Below, one piece after another: positions 24,501-31,646 of a stretch of DNA of 64,000 nucleotides. The stretch's first letter is position 1, and each line of letters begins with the position of its first letter. Origin of the DNA: Bryobacteraceae bacterium (GTDB taxonomy: Bacteria; Acidobacteriota; Terriglobia; Bryobacterales; Bryobacteraceae); the NCBI GenBank assembly GCA_041394945.1, contig JAWKHH010000001.1, positions 372,001 to 436,000 on the forward strand, written 5' to 3'. The notes under the pieces were generated by a model. It did no database searches. It saw only the letters and a program-made list of their open reading frames with translations, and was not told the DNA's origin. A program made the translations under genes and the position numbers.

Positions 24501-26045
24501 ATGGACAGGAGACGCAAAGTGGAACTATTTGAAGAGATCCGGCGGGGGTACGCTGCCGGGGAGACGATCGTAGGACTGGCGAGGAAGTACAAGATCCACC
24601 GGCGGATGGTGAGGCAGGCGCTGGCGAGCGCGATTCCGCCGGAGCGGAAGAAGCCAGAGCGCAACCAGCCGAAGCTGGGACCGTGGAAGGCCACCATCGA
24701 CGCGATGCTGGAGGCCGACAAGACGGCGCATCGGAAGCAGCGGCATACGGCCCACCGGGTCTATACGCGGCTGCGCGAGGAGCATCCGGAGTGTGAGGTC
24801 GGCGAGTCGACGGTGCGGCGCTACGTGCGGCAACGCAAGTACGAGATGGGGTTGGCGAAGAACGAACTGTTCGTGCCGCAGAGCTACGAGTGGGGTCAGG
24901 AAGCGCAGGTGGACTGGTTTGAGGCCGACGCGCGGCTGGGTGGGGAAGTGGTCCGGCTGCAGGTGTTCGCGATGCGCAGCATGGCGTCGGGCGATGCCTT
25001 CCACCGCGCTTATCTGCGGCCGACGCAGGCCGCATTCCTGGAAGCGCACGAACATGCGTTCGCCTATTTCGGCGGGGTGTTTCGAGTCCTCCGATACGAC
25101 AACCTGAAGGCGTGCGTGGTGAAGATCCTGCGGGGGCGGCAGAGGCAAGAGACCGAGCGGATCATCAGCTTCCGCTCGCATTGGGGATTCCAGAGCGAGT
25201 ACTGCAACCCGGAAAGCGGCCACGAGAAGGGCGGGGTGGAAGGAGAGCTGGGATGGTTCCGGCGCAACTGCCTGGTGCCGGTTCCGGAGGCAGCGGATCT
25301 GGGCGCGTTGAACGCGTGGATGCTGGGGATGTGCGAGAAGAGCCAGTCGCGTACGATTGCCGGTCACACGGGCACGGTGGCGGATAACCGCGAACGGGAA
25401 CGCGCGTCCCTGCAGCCGCTGGCGGAGGAAGGGTATCCGATCGAAGAGGCGTTATATCCGCTGGTGGTGGATGGGCGTGGAAGAGTTCGAGTGAAGGCGA
25501 ACTTCTACTCGGCTCCGGCGCCGCCGGGTGCGCGGGTGACGGCCGCCGTGGGACCGCTGTGGGTGACGATCCACCGTGACAACCGGTGCGTGGCGCGGCA
25601 TCTGCGCCAGTACGGGCGCGGGTACGAGGTGCTGGATCTGGAGCATTACCTGGATGTGCTTGAGCGGAAGCCGGGTGCGATGGCCGGCGCTACGCCGCTG
25701 GCGCAGTGGCGGCAGGCGGGCCGATGGCCGGTTTGTCTGGATGCGATTTGGCGGCGGATGGAAGAGCGAGACGGCAAGAGCCGTGGGACGCGGGCGATGA
25801 TCGGGCTGGTCCGCGCGGGGTTGGCGGAGGGTTGGCCGCGGCTGATCGCGGCGGTGGAGGAGGCCTTGCGATTGGGCGTGAGTGATGCCGCGGCGGTGCA
25901 GCATATGCTGACGATGCCGGATCCGGCGGCGCGGCAGCGGTACCAGATGGCGCTGGCGGCGGATCTGGCGGAGTTCGAGCGGCCGCTGCCGGTGATGGAC
26001 GACTACGATCTGCTGCTGGCCGAAGGGCACGGAGGTGTGCAGTGA
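24501..26045 (+). CDS. istA: IS21 family transposase IstA
   Basis: A 514-aa transposase. An N-terminal helix-turn-helix (VELFEEIRRGYAAGETIVGLA, RKYKIHRRMVRQAL) binds the ends. A DDE integrase core follows: first Asp in QVDWFEADARL near residue 138, second Asp in FRVLRYDNLKACV near 200, and Glu in GHEKGGVEGELGW near 248. A C-terminal beta domain (VKANFYSAPAPPGARV, then HLRQYGRGYEVLDLEHYLDVL) matches the IstA Mu-type C-terminal domain. Full length; the ATG is 30 bp inside the left repeat. Confidence 0.95.
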   Translation: MDRRRKVELFEEIRRGYAAGETIVGLARKYKIHRRMVRQALASAIPPERKKPERNQPKLGPWKATIDAMLEADKTAHRKQRHTAHRVYTRLREEHPECEVGESTVRRYVRQRKYEMGLAKNELFVPQSYEWGQEAQVDWFEADARLGGEVVRLQVFAMRSMASGDAFHRAYLRPTQAAFLEAHEHAFAYFGGVFRVLRYDNLKACVVKILRGRQRQETERIISFRSHWGFQSEYCNPESGHEKGGVEGELGWFRRNCLVPVPEAADLGALNAWMLGMCEKSQSRTIAGHTGTVADNRERERASLQPLAEEGYPIEEALYPLVVDGRGRVRVKANFYSAPAPPGARVTAAVGPLWVTIHRDNRCVARHLRQYGRGYEVLDLEHYLDVLERKPGAMAGATPLAQWRQAGRWPVCLDAIWRRMEERDGKSRGTRAMIGLVRAGLAEGWPRLIAAVEEALRLGVSDAAAVQHMLTMPDPAARQRYQMALAADLAEFERPLPVMDDYDLLLAEGHGGVQ

Positions 26046-26812
26046 AGAACCAGACCGAGTCCTTGGAACAGGCGAGCATCCGGCAGTACTGCAAGGCGGT
26101 GCGTGTGCCGGCGATCGCGGCGAACTTCGTGACGATGGCCGAGGAAGCGGTGCGGGATAACCATAGTCATGTGCGGTATCTGGAGGCGTTGCTGGCGTTG
26201 GAATGCGAGGAGCGGGATCGGCACGCGATCCGGAACCGGCTGCGGGATGCGCAACTGCCGCGCATGAAGACGCTGGAGGAGTTCGATTTTGCGCAGGCGC
26301 CGCACTTGCCGGCGGCGAAGATCCGGGAGTTGGCCGAGGGCGGCTATATTGATCGCAGTGAGCCGGTGGTGTTGATCGGCGAGTGCGGGACGGGGAAGAG
26401 TCATCTGGCGACGGGGCTTTGCGTGGCGGCGTGCCGGCAGAAGCGGCGGGCGCGGTTCACGACGGCGGCGGCGCTGGTGAACGAGCTGGTGGAGGCCAAG
26501 CAGAACGGCCAAGTGCGGAAGGCGATGGCGAAGTGGCAGCGGTTCGACATGATCGTGATCGACGAGATCGGGTATGTTCCGTTGGCCGATGTGGGGGCCG
26601 AGTTCTTGTTTCAGGTGATCTCGGAGCGGGCTGAACGGGCGGCGATCGTGGTGACGACGAATCTACCGTTTTCCGAGTGGACGACCGTGTTTCCGAACCC
26701 GCGGTTGTGCAAGGCGCTGCTCGATCGGGTGACCGATCGGGCGCATATTATCGAGACCGGGCCGGACTCGTTCCGGTTCAAGCGGACGCTCGCGAGGCGG
26801 GCGAAGCGGTAG
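26042..26812 (+). CDS. istB: IS21 family helper ATPase IstB
   Basis: A 256-aa DnaC-like AAA+ ATPase that assists IstA at target DNA. Walker A is GECGTGKSHLATGL (near residue 118), Walker B is FDMIVIDEIGYVPL (near 172), and sensor 1 is in IVVTTNLPFSEW. The C-terminus ends ARRAKR. The GTG start overlaps the istA stop (GTGA), giving the usual coupled translation. Length and motifs are complete. Confidence 0.95.
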   Translation: MKNQTESLEQASIRQYCKAVRVPAIAANFVTMAEEAVRDNHSHVRYLEALLALECEERDRHAIRNRLRDAQLPRMKTLEEFDFAQAPHLPAAKIRELAEGGYIDRSEPVVLIGECGTGKSHLATGLCVAACRQKRRARFTTAAALVNELVEAKQNGQVRKAMAKWQRFDMIVIDEIGYVPLADVGAEFLFQVISERAERAAIVVTTNLPFSEWTTVFPNPRLCKALLDRVTDRAHIIETGPDSFRFKRTLARRAKR

Positions 26813-26838
26813 GATGGGGTGGGGCTGGGGTTCGCGAA

Positions 26839-26923
26839 TTTTTTGAACCCCGGCGTCCGCTCCGCCTCAGAGGCGCCGCCCTTCGGGCGTCGCCAGGCTC
26901 CGCTCCCGCCGGGGTCCAAAAAA
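26839..26923. terminator. Long bidirectional hairpin downstream of istB
   Basis: The arms TTTTTTGAACCCCGGCG (26839-26855) and CGCCGGGGTCCAAAAAA (26907-26923) pair with one mismatch. The loop holds a second hairpin GGCGCCGCCC-TTC-GGGCGTCGCC. Flanking T and A runs make it a candidate terminator for transcription from either direction, insulating the IS. Confidence 0.5.
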
Positions 26924-26964
26924 TGGACTACCGGGTCGGGATCCCGGGAGAAATCAACCCTCGG

Positions 26965-27015
26965 GGTGGGCCAAATGAGATGAGCGAAGTGGGCCAGGCC
27001 TGATGAGCGAACGCA
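26965..27015 (-). repeat. IS21 right terminal inverted repeat
   Basis: Reverse complement begins TGCGTTCGCTC and contains two TGGCCCAC cores. Immediately followed by ATAGG (27016-27020), the right copy of the target duplication. Confidence 0.85.
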
Positions 27016-27075
27016 ATAGGAATCGAGCGCAACGATTGTGGCTACTGCTAAGTTGTTGATTCCGCATGTGTTCAC

Positions 27076-27123
27076 GATTCGCAATCAGCAGGTCGCCGGT
27101 TCGATCCCGGCGGGTGGCTCCAG
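27076..27123 (+). repeat. att direct repeat 2 (between islands 1 and 2)
   Basis: A 48-nt copy of the tRNA-Thr 3' half ending in CCAG, one mismatch to the gene. It separates the two islands and shows that two integrations occurred at the same site. Confidence 0.9.
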
Positions 27124-27322
27124 AGATTTCAAGCATTTGCCGAAGATTTTGACGCCTGAGCGGTGTCTTGACGACGATTTGACGACGGGCGATGCTTTAC
27201 GTCGTACGCCCGCAACTGTTTGTAGGTAAATGGCTTATCTGCTGATTCTCCCGTTGGGCTTCAAGTGGGAGCCGAGGGGCGATGACGTAATCAGCGAGTC
27301 GATCAACGAAACATCATCAAAA
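27124..27322. other. Gene-free segment at the left end of island 2
   Basis: No gene can be supported here. A minus-strand frame runs from about 27238 through the repeat to a stop just beyond it and reads basic residues then SLEPPAGIEPATC, the reading commonly seen where an integrase tail runs into a tRNA repeat. It may be a remnant of a lost integrase 3' end, or just the tRNA repeat read in reverse. Confidence 0.3.
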
Positions 27323-27592
27323 TCAATAGTTTGGGTTCGCGCGAATCGTGGGTTCCAACATGATTTTGACGACAAAACCCGTGGTTCGAGGCTTGCCTAT
27401 CGATTGCGACACTAGGAGACTCTCGCCTAGGGCACCAGGGACCGTCGGCTTCGTGGGCGTCCGCTGTGCGTGGACGACTTCGTTGGCGCCAAGCAAGGCC
27501 CGTAGGCAACGATATTCCTCTTCCAGGCGACGGCAGCGCTCGATCAGCGCATTGAGGTCGTCGTCCGTCTCGCGCTCATTTTTTACCGTTCC
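27323..27592 (-). pseudogene. Coiled-coil gene remnant downstream of AbiEii, no start codon
   Basis: An 89-codon open minus-strand frame directly after the AbiEii stop reads NERETDDDLNALIERCRRLE, then EEYRCLRALLGANEVVHAQR, then a Pro/Thr-rich stretch. The heptad pattern is strongly protein-like, yet the frame has no ATG or GTG at its beginning; the first TTG is inside the coiled coil. It may be the 5' part of a decayed third gene of the AbiE operon, or be expressed by coupling from an unusual start. No family assigned. Confidence 0.35.
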
Positions 27593-28422
27593 TCAATGTC
27601 CAAGTCTCTGAGGCGTTGGAGAACCGCCAGGAACTTCTCTTCGATCTCACTCGCGCTCGCTTGGGGAAAGCCAAGCTGTCCGGCCATCGATTCGAGTTCT
27701 GGCCGCCATTCGGACGGCAGTTGGAACGCCGGCGGGAATGCGTGCGTCGCCCTCTCGGAAAATACTTGTTTGGCGGCGGCCAACACCCGGTTGTAGTCGA
27801 GGCCGCCCAGAGTGTCGACCAATAAGATGTCAAGAACATCACGAGCTCGTCCAGCGGAGTTGGGCCCGGTGCATGCGTGCAACTTCTGTGCGATTTGTTC
27901 GGCCAAACCGAGGCATCGCACGGGCGACGTCACCGGAAGGCCCAACTCGACGAGGCCCTGTACTTGCGGCGCGACAAGATCGACCGCCATGCTGCTGGCA
28001 GGGCCAAGATCTACCTCGACGGTCTGCCACGCACGAGTCCGATAGCTCACTGCAACCTGAACCCGCACGGTATCTGCCTGTTCCATATCTCGCGTCTGCG
28101 CCTTCACTCGGAATGCGAATTCGTCGAAACCCAGTTCCAGCGACCGGCGGAGAAGGTCAAGCCGGCCCGTTCGACTTCCTTCCAAACCGAGATCGAGATC
28201 CTTGGTAGCTCTGGCGCGTGTTGCGAAACGCAGCTCCAGTGCCACGCCGCCTTTCAAGTAGTAGGCGCCAAAGACCCCCTCGCTCATGGCTCGTTCGAGG
28301 ACGCCGCAGAGCGCCAAGAACGAGACCCAGCGACGCAACCGCTCCTGGTCGAGTCCCTGCTCGCGGGCGATGCGGGCGAGTCGCTTTTCGAGCTTCTCCG
28401 CTGGTTGCGGTCGCGGAGTCAT
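27583..28422 (-). CDS. AbiEii/AbiGii-family nucleotidyltransferase toxin
   Basis: A 279-aa nucleotidyltransferase of the AbiEii/MenT group (type IV toxin-antitoxin; phage abortive infection). YYLKGGVALELRF (near residue 50) is the G-G/S motif, followed by RATKDLDLGLEG with the DxD metal pair near 73-75. VEVDLGP holds the third Asp, and EQIAQKLHA carries the conserved Lys. C-terminal all-helical half. The start overlaps the antitoxin stop (ATGA), the standard order antitoxin then toxin. Family toxins transfer nucleotides to tRNA or other RNA 3' ends; the target here is unknown. Confidence 0.88.
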   Translation of the reverse strand: MTPRPQPAEKLEKRLARIAREQGLDQERLRRWVSFLALCGVLERAMSEGVFGAYYLKGGVALELRFATRARATKDLDLGLEGSRTGRLDLLRRSLELGFDEFAFRVKAQTRDMEQADTVRVQVAVSYRTRAWQTVEVDLGPASSMAVDLVAPQVQGLVELGLPVTSPVRCLGLAEQIAQKLHACTGPNSAGRARDVLDILLVDTLGGLDYNRVLAAAKQVFSERATHAFPPAFQLPSEWRPELESMAGQLGFPQASASEIEEKFLAVLQRLRDLDIEER

Positions 28423-29006
28423 GATGCGCGCAGCCTGTTGAGGTGTTGCTGGATTCGCCCCCTCAAGCGCTGCGCTTCCGAGTTCGAGATCAATCCTTCT
28501 TTCCTTGCGCCCGTGACCGCTTGCCTCACAATATCCATTCGGCTGCCAGCTTGAAGGAGATCGTTGACGGTTCTGGCAACTGTCGTGACCGGCAACCCTT
28601 CGACGGTGGTGACGTCTCCTGGCGCAAGATCCGCGTGATGGACGACAAGTGCACCAGGAGACTCACGGCGCAAGCGCGTCGAGCCGGGCACGGTCAAGTG
28701 TACCGATGCTGGATTCGCATCCGAGATGCCGTAGATGAGCAACGCTGTTTCGTGGGAAAGCGCAACCTCGTTCGGGCCCCGATGCGCGCGTGCCCAGAGG
28801 ACGGCCTCGCGGTATTGTGAGAGACGGTTGAGCGGCACATAAGGGATTCGGTAGACTCCTCTAGTCGTTCGCTCAATCCGGCCGCGCTGCGCCAGTCGGG
28901 CTAACACGGAATCCGTGAAGCCGGCATTGCGGGCCTGTTCGGAGGTGAACAGCCCGTCATGCTCCTCGGCTAGAGTCACCAGTTCATCGTAGCGAGTGCG
29001 TGGCAC
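28419..29006 (-). CDS. AbiEi-family antitoxin, DNA-binding
   Basis: A 195-aa protein. The N-terminal winged helix (GLFTSEQARNAGFTDSVLARLAQRGRIERTT by position 20-50) is the AbiEi_4-type domain. The C-terminal AbiEi_1-like region has ALSHETALLIYGISDANP and TVEGLPVTTVARTVNDLL. It neutralises AbiEii and autoregulates the operon by binding inverted repeats upstream of its start. It is co-translated with the toxin. The 198 bp between its start and the third att repeat should hold the promoter; no clear inverted repeat was found by eye. Confidence 0.88.
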   Translation of the reverse strand: MPRTRYDELVTLAEEHDGLFTSEQARNAGFTDSVLARLAQRGRIERTTRGVYRIPYVPLNRLSQYREAVLWARAHRGPNEVALSHETALLIYGISDANPASVHLTVPGSTRLRRESPGALVVHHADLAPGDVTTVEGLPVTTVARTVNDLLQAGSRMDIVRQAVTGARKEGLISNSEAQRLRGRIQQHLNRLRAS

Positions 29007-29204
29007 GCTTCATTGTTGCAGTCGTTAGGCGTTATGTCAAATTAGTTCTATAGTAGAACTATTCTGCCGTCTGTCGTTGACGACAGTTTTGACGACAATG
29101 TCGCAGCGAAACAACGTGCATCGGGACGCACGGGGCGAAACGCCCTGCCCAAAAGTGAATGACTTACGCCGCGGTGCGCATCCAGAGCGCGCCATTCTCC
29201 CCAG

Positions 29205-29250
29205 TTCGTAATCAGCAGGTCGCCGGTTCGATCCCGGCGGGTGGCTCCAG
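29205..29250 (+). repeat. att direct repeat 3 (distal end of the islands)
   Basis: 46 nt identical to 23134-23179, ending CCAG. The sequence beyond it is the likely original chromosomal DNA downstream of tRNA-Thr, as supported by the terminator 39 bp further on. Confidence 0.9.
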
Positions 29251-29288
29251 AATATCTTATTCGGTTTCAATGGCTTACGTGGAACGTC

Positions 29289-29312
29289 AAAGCGGCCTTC
29301 GTGGCCGCTTTT
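29289..29312 (+). terminator. Rho-independent terminator, probably the original one of tRNA-Thr
   Basis: A 9-bp perfect stem AAAGCGGCC/GGCCGCTTT with a TTCGT loop, followed by a fourth T at 29312. It lies 39 bp after att repeat 3, the position expected for the tRNA's own terminator before the islands integrated. Confidence 0.75.
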
Positions 29313-29492
29313 GTCATTCGAAACGGAAGTTGAAACGGTTCCGGGCGGGAATTTCCGGCGCGGCGGTCACGCTTGTGACGCCTGTTAGGCAACTGACTTT
29401 AGTTGGCTAGCTTCGGGTCAGTGCCCCATGTCTATTCGCGTTCGTTGGGAACAGAGATCTGGATAACCGGACCGTGGGTTCTCGAAGGCAAG

Positions 29493-29543
29493 TCCGCTGG
29501 CGCCAACATTTCGCCCGCTCACCGCGCCGGTCCGCCCGCCCGT
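29493..29543 (+). promoter_or_regulatory. Phased direct repeats (candidate LytTR operator) upstream of the kinase gene
   Basis: Repeats TCCGCTGGC (29493), CCCGCTCAC (29514) and the weaker CCCGCCCGT (29535) start exactly 21 bp apart. The same family of repeats with the same spacing is found before the TonB receptor and the ABC ATPase genes. The nearby response regulator has a LytTR domain, whose known operators are 9-bp direct repeats separated by 12-13 bp. Confidence 0.45.
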
Positions 29544-29600
29544 CAGCGAATACTTTGCCGCTACTCCGTCCCAGATTACTTTGGCGAGGAGTCCGCTCTC

Positions 29601-29702
29601 TCACTGGAAGAGCCGGACGGCCGCCACGGCGATGACAAGCAGCATCACGGTCGAACCAACTACTCCGAGGGTCTTTCGGACGGGCGCCCGGTTTGCTTGC
29701 AT
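29601..29702 (-). CDS. Possible 33-aa single-pass membrane protein
   Basis: The ATG at 29702 follows GGGAAGAGA. It encodes a basic N-terminus (MQANRAPVRKT) and one hydrophobic helix (VVGSTVMLLVIAVAAVRLF). Divergent from the histidine kinase gene. Plausible because the ribosome site and topology are good, but such frames arise by chance. Confidence 0.3.
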   Translation of the reverse strand: MQANRAPVRKTLGVVGSTVMLLVIAVAAVRLFQ

Positions 29703-29786
29703 TCTCTTCCCTGAAACCACGGTAGCGGCATCGGTCCTGCTAATACGCATCGAAGATGCTGAGCGGATGGGAAGCCGTCGCAGACG

Positions 29787-31646
29787 GTGTCAAGGGCGGC
29801 AGCGGTGACCCGTGAAGCTGTCATCAATGCCGCCGGACACGCCGCTGGAGTCCTCCTGTTCGCGCACATGTTGTACCTGATCGTCCGGACCGGAGCGAGT
29901 CCGGAGATCCGTCGCTTACCGGCGCTGAGTGCGGGAATCGCGCTGCTTTGGAACCTCCTCTCTCTGATCGCCCTAGGATTCACGGAAAGCGGCTCGGCCA
30001 CGCATCGCTTCTTAGCCGCCTCCAGTTTTTCTGCGTTGAGCCTGTTGCCTGCCGTCCTGCTGGCGATGAGCCTGCCGGCCGCCACCTTCCGGACAACCGT
30101 GCGGGCGGGGTATGTGTTAAGCGCAATCGCTGTAGTGGCGCATTGGGCTGAGTTGACCTTTGAACCCGCTCCACTCCACCGCGCGGGTTTGGCCGCAATC
30201 ACCATCGGCTTCGGTTTGCTCACGGCGCGAGCAGTGCTTCAACTGTTATGGCGGGAGCCGAACCCATCGCGCGCGGCCTTGCCGCGGCTGTTGGCGACGA
30301 TGTCCCTGTTCCTGTTTGCGATCTCCTTCGTTCATTTCGGAGACGGACACACCCATCAGGCGTGGTCTGAGGAACTGCTGATCCATCACGCGGGTATTCC
30401 GCTGGCGCTGTTCCTCCTCCTGCAGGATTGGCGGTTTCTAATGGTGGACGCGTTCGTGCGTCTTGTGGTTAACGTACTGCTGGCGCTCATGATGGCCGTG
30501 GGCGTATGGTGGCTGGCCGGTGGCGGCGAGGCCGTAGTACTCGTGTTGGCGATGTCGCTGGGCTTCGCGGCATTCGCCGGAATGCGGCCGGTCCTGCAGC
30601 GTGCCTTAACCCGCCTCTTGTTTCGCCAGCCCCCGCCCGAACTGATCGCTCCCGCGATGCGAGCGGCCCGCGAGTCGTCGGCCGACGAATCCCAGTATTG
30701 GCAGCGCAGCCTCGAGACGATCGCAACGCTCATGAAGGCGGATGCTATCGGCTGGCGCTCGGAGCCAGCCAATGGCGAACCGCCTGTCGCCCCCGCGATG
30801 GCGTCGGAACTAAGTACTCCGTTAGCCCAGGGCGCAGCGGTCGTAATCCCGGTTCGTCTCGCGGCGGGGGAAGCCCGATGGGGTCTGCTCGGAGAACGGC
30901 GGGGCAGGCAGCCCTATCTGAGCGAGGATCTCGCTCTGCTGGCGCGGCTGGCCGGCCAGATCGCGGAAGACGTCGAGCAGATACGCCAGATAGAGGCGCG
31001 ACGGCTGATTTCCGAAGCTGAATTTCGCGCGCTCCAGGCGCAGCTACACCCACACTTTCTGTTCAACGCACTGAATGCCCTGTACGGTGCGATCCCCAAG
31101 GAGGCGGCCCCGGCTCGGCGAATGTTGCTAAGTCTCTCCGACGTTTTCCGGTACTTCCTGCGCGCCGGCCGCGACATGGTGACGGTGGAAGAAGAGATGC
31201 AGGTGGTGCGATCCTACCTGGCGATCGAGTCTGCCCGCCTCGGCGCGCGGCTGCAGGTGGAAGTTGAGGCGGCCGCGGCCGCGATGCGGGAGCGAATCCC
31301 CGTCCTTACCGTGCAGCCTCTGGTGGAGAACGCCATCAAGCATGGCGTCGCCGCCAACCCGAAGGGTGGATGGCTGCGCATTGATGTGTGGCGGGACAAC
31401 GGCCATCTCCACGTTCGCGTAAGCGATAGCGGCTGCGGTCCTGGTGCAACGGCCAGGGCTCCGGGCATGGGCGTGGGCCTTGAGAACGTCCAGCGCCGGC
31501 TGCATCTTTGCTTCGGCAGCCGCGCCAGTTTCCACCGGAGCTTCGGTGAATCCGGCAGCACAGTGGGCTTCGCCATCCACGTCGAGCCCGACAAATCCAC
31601 TTCGAATTGCGAGAAAGAAGATGCCGCTGCGAGCACTTATTGTTGA
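29787..31646 (+). CDS. LytS/YehU-type membrane sensor histidine kinase
   Basis: A 619-aa kinase. Residues 1-270 hold about eight hydrophobic helices (a 7TM-type sensor). About 285-400 form a GAF-like linker. The His_kinase domain motif LQAQLHPHFLFNALNALY is near 415 and carries the phospho-acceptor His. The ATPase domain is C-terminal, with VQPLVENAIKHGV (N box), VSDSGCGPG and GVGLENVQRRL (G boxes). The GTG at 29787 is used; GTG 29805 is an alternative. Its end overlaps the response regulator start by 26 nt, so the pair is co-translated. The signal is unknown; the operon context suggests it responds to the metal or ligand handled by the downstream transporter. Confidence 0.9.
   Translation: MSRAAAVTREAVINAAGHAAGVLLFAHMLYLIVRTGASPEIRRLPALSAGIALLWNLLSLIALGFTESGSATHRFLAASSFSALSLLPAVLLAMSLPAATFRTTVRAGYVLSAIAVVAHWAELTFEPAPLHRAGLAAITIGFGLLTARAVLQLLWREPNPSRAALPRLLATMSLFLFAISFVHFGDGHTHQAWSEELLIHHAGIPLALFLLLQDWRFLMVDAFVRLVVNVLLALMMAVGVWWLAGGGEAVVLVLAMSLGFAAFAGMRPVLQRALTRLLFRQPPPELIAPAMRAARESSADESQYWQRSLETIATLMKADAIGWRSEPANGEPPVAPAMASELSTPLAQGAAVVIPVRLAAGEARWGLLGERRGRQPYLSEDLALLARLAGQIAEDVEQIRQIEARRLISEAEFRALQAQLHPHFLFNALNALYGAIPKEAAPARRMLLSLSDVFRYFLRAGRDMVTVEEEMQVVRSYLAIESARLGARLQVEVEAAAAAMRERIPVLTVQPLVENAIKHGVAANPKGGWLRIDVWRDNGHLHVRVSDSGCGPGATARAPGMGVGLENVQRRLHLCFGSRASFHRSFGESGSTVGFAIHVEPDKSTSNCEKEDAAASTYC

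Larger units (their letters stand above)
24420..27015 (+). mobile_element. IS21-family insertion sequence, complete (2596 bp)
   Basis: The element starts TGAGTTCGCTC and ends GAGCGAACGCA. The outer 51 bp form imperfect inverted repeats (24420-24470 against 26965-27015), each with two copies of a TGGCCCAC core, the multi-site terminus typical of IS21. Inside are istA and istB with a 4-nt overlap. Flanked by ATAGG on both sides. Everything needed for transposition appears intact. Confidence 0.92.
23179..27123 (+). mobile_element. Integrated island 1 at tRNA-Thr, no integrase
   Basis: The island is bounded by att repeats 1 and 2. Contents: a 70-aa hypothetical gene, a 38-aa/195-aa membrane-protein pair of visibly lower GC than the chromosome, and a 2.6-kb IS21 insertion near its distal end. 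No recombinase, excisionase or replication gene is visible, so it is either a degenerate element or a satellite mobilised in trans. Boundaries follow the repeats and are firm; element identity is inferred. Confidence 0.7.
27124..29250 (-). mobile_element. Integrated island 2 at tRNA-Thr carrying an AbiE toxin-antitoxin pair
   Basis: About 2.1 kb between att repeats 2 and 3. The only clear genes are AbiEi and AbiEii on the minus strand. No integrase is seen. A type IV toxin-antitoxin pair can stabilise such an element by killing cells that lose it. Element status is inferred from the repeats. Confidence 0.7.
29251..29786. other. Intergenic region: displaced tRNA terminator, LytTR-like repeats, one possible tiny gene
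   Basis: This 536-bp stretch holds a strong terminator hairpin at 29289, a set of 21-bp-phased repeats at 29493-29543, and a possible 33-aa minus-strand gene at 29601-29702. Longer open frames here have no protein-like character. Confidence 0.6.

Noticed and set aside
26954..27136. Minus-strand frame reading GATRRDRTGDLLIANRE
   Set aside because: Another artefact of translating the tRNA 3' repeat; it also crosses the IS boundary.
27303..27509. Minus-strand 68-codon frame at the end of island 2
   Set aside because: Low protein character; the overlapping coiled-coil frame in another phase is more convincing.
29037..29270. Minus-strand frame reading SHPPGSNRRPADYELG
   Set aside because: This is the well-known false reading of a tRNA-derived repeat on the opposite strand, not a gene.
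29403..29714. Plus-strand 103-codon frame in the gap before the sensor kinase
   Set aside because: No domain character and it spans the candidate operator repeats; judged a chance frame.
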